Below, piece by piece: positions 61,301 to 64,000 of a stretch of DNA of 64,000 nucleotides (its first letter is position 1; every line of letters starts with the position of its first letter). A model generated the notes under the pieces. It searched no databases, was not told where the DNA came from, and saw only the letters and a list, made by a program, of their open reading frames with translations. Source of the stretch: Aphelocoma coerulescens (taxonomy: Eukaryota; Chordata; Aves; Passeriformes; Corvidae); assembly GCF_041296385.1 (NCBI RefSeq), contig NC_091019.1:11670031-11734030 (forward strand), written 5' to 3'. The translations under genes and the position numbers were made by a program.

Positions 61301-64000
61301 GGCAGTGAGGCCCGGTGAAAGCTTTGGGTATCTGTCCCATTGGCCTCTTTACACAAACCAATCCCAGCTCTTGTCATGCAGCCTGCTGATCTTTCTCTTT
61401 TGTAATGGTTAGCAACAGTCTGCAAATTGTTTCGAAGGCAAATTAAACCCGAAGGCAGCAATCACCACTGACTGACTGCAGGAGTGTCTATATAGGCCAT
61501 GTTAATCAACATATGCATGCAGTGTCATAGATTCAGTCTGATAAATAATGCAGACTATTAGAAATGTAGAGCTGAACCTCTTCTCATCTATCTTCCTTGT
61601 TCTCTGAGGAAGGATAAATATTCCAGGAAAAATTTTGGTGGATGTTTTGTCAATACGTTCTGAAGTGGTCAACAAGAACAAATTCATGTCTCCAAGTTTA
61701 AACTATTAAATATATTTAATAGAAAATTTAAGGAGAACTTAGTAGATCTTTTACTAACATCCAAACTGAGTCTTCACTAATAGTGGTTAAATTGCCCTCT
61801 TATGAGGTGTCTTCCTAAATTGAGAATTTTCTTGATACCTTATGAGACAGATATTCTGAAGTTTTCTTTATTCTCCTTCCAATTCCACACACACTATACC
61901 TGTTCCTTATTCAAATTCTCCTATTTTCATTGCAGGCTATCTTCCTCCAGCTTTGCTTTTCCTGCAGTCAAGTTAAGATTCCAGTCCTGTGTTCCTCAGA
62001 ATTGTACACAGGAGTCGATTTGGCCTCTCAGCATAACATCATGTAGAATTTGGACAGAGTAAGCCTTTGGAGTGGCACAGCTTTGGAGTGCCTTGTGCTC
62101 AGGATGAATCTTCCCCGTCTATGCATTTTTATTCTTTTTCAATGTAGGGCTTCATCCAATTTATCAAGCAAGTGATGAACCACAATCCTGTCCTTCAAAA
62201 TGCCATTCATTCCTCCAAAAAATTGGTGCTATTTGTGAACACATTTGATAATTAAACACTCAGTATAAAATATGGTGTGCAAACATGACCTCTTTCTCTC
62301 ATGTACAGTGATAAACTGAACCTCAAAGACTCAAAATTAGGCACTTCTTTGTACTGCTTTGGCATAATCACTTGTTAGATTTCTATTTTACACCCGCATT
62401 TTTGTGATAGTTTAGTGTTAAGTGTCTTCATTGTTCTCCCGGAGGTGTCCTTTTGGCTTTTTTTGTGCTAGAGTGAATAAAAAAAATTCTTAGTTTAAGT
62501 CACTGAATTTAATGACCCACTTGTGCAAAAGCAATGTAGGACAGTGAGCAGGCACAGCAGTAGCAAGAGTGAAGGTTTCATTAGAGGTGTGGTATTTATA
62601 AAAGCCTGAGGCTGTGCTGAAGAAGAAAACGTTTAAAGAAAATTGGAGTAGTCAGCTAAGTATAAGGAAAGTGGTCCTTTACCTTTAGTCCCTGAAACAA
62701 CAGCCCAAACGTGTCCTTTGTTTTTGGTCACCCAAATGTGTTCACCCAAAAGTTCTTTTAATGCTGTTTAGTTGGCTGATGTGCTTAGCAAGGCATTTAG
62801 ATTAAAAGGTATCTTTACAACTTCTTAGAAAAGCAGCTCCTCTAATGCCGTGTTCCAGTATTTTATAGGAACCTTACATCTTCTTGATACACTGCGTTTT
62901 GAAAGAAGCAGTCTTGAAAGGCTTTTAGCCATTTCAAGTGATTTATTCTTGCATTTATAAGCAAAGCTTGTTTTATAGTTTTTAAAAGAATTAATGACTG
63001 CAATTATTTTTGAAGCTTTTTATATTGAAAATCCAGTTATACTTGGGTAATCTTGATGTTCTGTTAGGTTTGTATGTTTGGGGGTTTTTTTAACCTTGTA
63101 TCCCAATATAAACTCATCAGGTTGCTTGGGAAATAGCTTATTCTGAGCTGTATGAAATGATGTCGTTTTCTCTAACAAGTGCCCCGAACTTCCAAGTATT
63201 TTGCTCATGTTTGCATTCTCTACATTCCCTGTCCCAGTGTCTCATCACTGAAACAGAGTCTGTCATCTTACTGCTTAAAAGCATACGGAGTAATGATCCA
63301 AAGCTATAATTACAGGAGTATTTTAAATAGGAAAGAATCACAATATGCCAGCTATAGAACTTGTAGACTAAGCAGGTAGACGTGAATTCTGAGTCTGTAA
63401 AATTTAAAATTTCTCCTTCTTTTGCATTTGCAAGAGTATTCCCAAATTTTCTTTGCATAAGAGTCACTGCAAGTATTATCCTAGGCATAAACCCCCTTTA
63501 TTTTATAATGGTAAACCAAGCTCTAGTTCACCTTTCCCGTAGGGTGGAATTGTTTAACCTTGATTAAACCCTTCCACCCATTTTTCTAGAACTCCAAGTT
63601 CCATATCATGATATTCAGGGATTAAATATGAATTTAAAAGTAAAAATCCCCAGAAAGGTATCTACCACTGCCAGTTTTAGCACCAACTGGAAAATGTGAA
63701 TGCTTTGAATGAGATTAAATGGAAATATCTCTGGTACACTGGAAAAACCTCAACCTGAACCACTTATAGGCAAGATTTTGGTTAAGAAATTGTCCCAGTA
63801 GGTAGTTTTGCTTTGTTTTAGAACAGTAAAAGGAAGTGGAAGAGAGTGATGAGCACCAGGAACTTGCAGAACAGAAGCAGCTCTGATAGTCTTTCTTTGC
63901 TACTGATGAGGCTGTAGAAGAACCAAACTGGATTCCAACTGGACAGTTTTTACTTCCTTCCTTTACATTTTTGTTCTGGTTTCAGCTCGTGCTTTGAATG
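58360..64000 (+). other. SPON1: SPON1 intron 2, 5' part
   Basis: The intron begins GTGAGAGAAC and runs past the window end. It is AT-rich with a T17 run near 61100. No sequence encoding the expected next F-spondin segment is visible, and no transposon was recognised. A GC-richer patch at 60540-60800 has no convincing frame. Confidence 0.85.

Noticed and set aside
63950..64000. Exon 3 of SPON1 at the window edge after TTTCAG
   Set aside because: The bases after the acceptor-like TTTCAG do not encode the expected F-spondin continuation.

Overview
The window is vertebrate nuclear DNA, most likely from a passerine (songbird) genome. It is AT-rich with small CpG-rich islands. It carries many fragments of avian CR1 LINEs and solo LTRs of avian endogenous retroviruses. 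It also has two SINEs with a tRNA-Ile-like head and a CR1-like tail, the layout of the passerine family TguSINE1. There is no bacterial, phage or CRISPR content. Almost every long open frame is a chance frame in GC-rich or repeat sequence.

The one gene I can identify with confidence is SPON1 (F-spondin) on the + strand. Coding exon 1 (51455-51677) encodes the signal peptide and the start of the Reeler domain. It ends in a GTAAGT donor. Coding exon 2 (58253-58359) follows a 6.6 kb intron and continues the Reeler domain in frame. The remaining 5.6 kb is the 5' part of intron 2, where I found no exon 3. The promoter side of exon 1 is a CpG-rich region with a perfect 10-bp inverted repeat, a CT-rich tract and a CCCTG pentamer array about 90-140 bp before the start codon. 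A second CpG-rich patch lies in intron 1 (about 55260-55790) and could be an alternative promoter.

The 51 kb upstream looks like an intergenic desert. From left to right it holds: a minus-strand solo LTR (173-530); a 4.2-8.6 kb accessory mosaic; CR1 copies (12691-12985 plus strand; 18010-19090 minus strand); a 601-bp solo LTR (16068-16668); a plus-strand solo LTR (28430-28780); an isolated CpG-rich patch with a strong CTCF-type motif (28960-29260); an AT-rich internally duplicated block (41065-41352); and a SINE (41824-41966).

The 4.2-8.6 kb mosaic is the least explained part. A 144-bp sequence occurs twice in direct orientation at about 96% identity (by eye), bracketing 3.7 kb. Inside is a minus-strand candidate coding unit with a signal-peptide-like start, a coiled coil and one apparent frameshift. 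It is followed on the same strand by a 530-bp minisatellite and an AATAAA signal, and preceded by a (CAG)12 tract. I could not assign it to a family.
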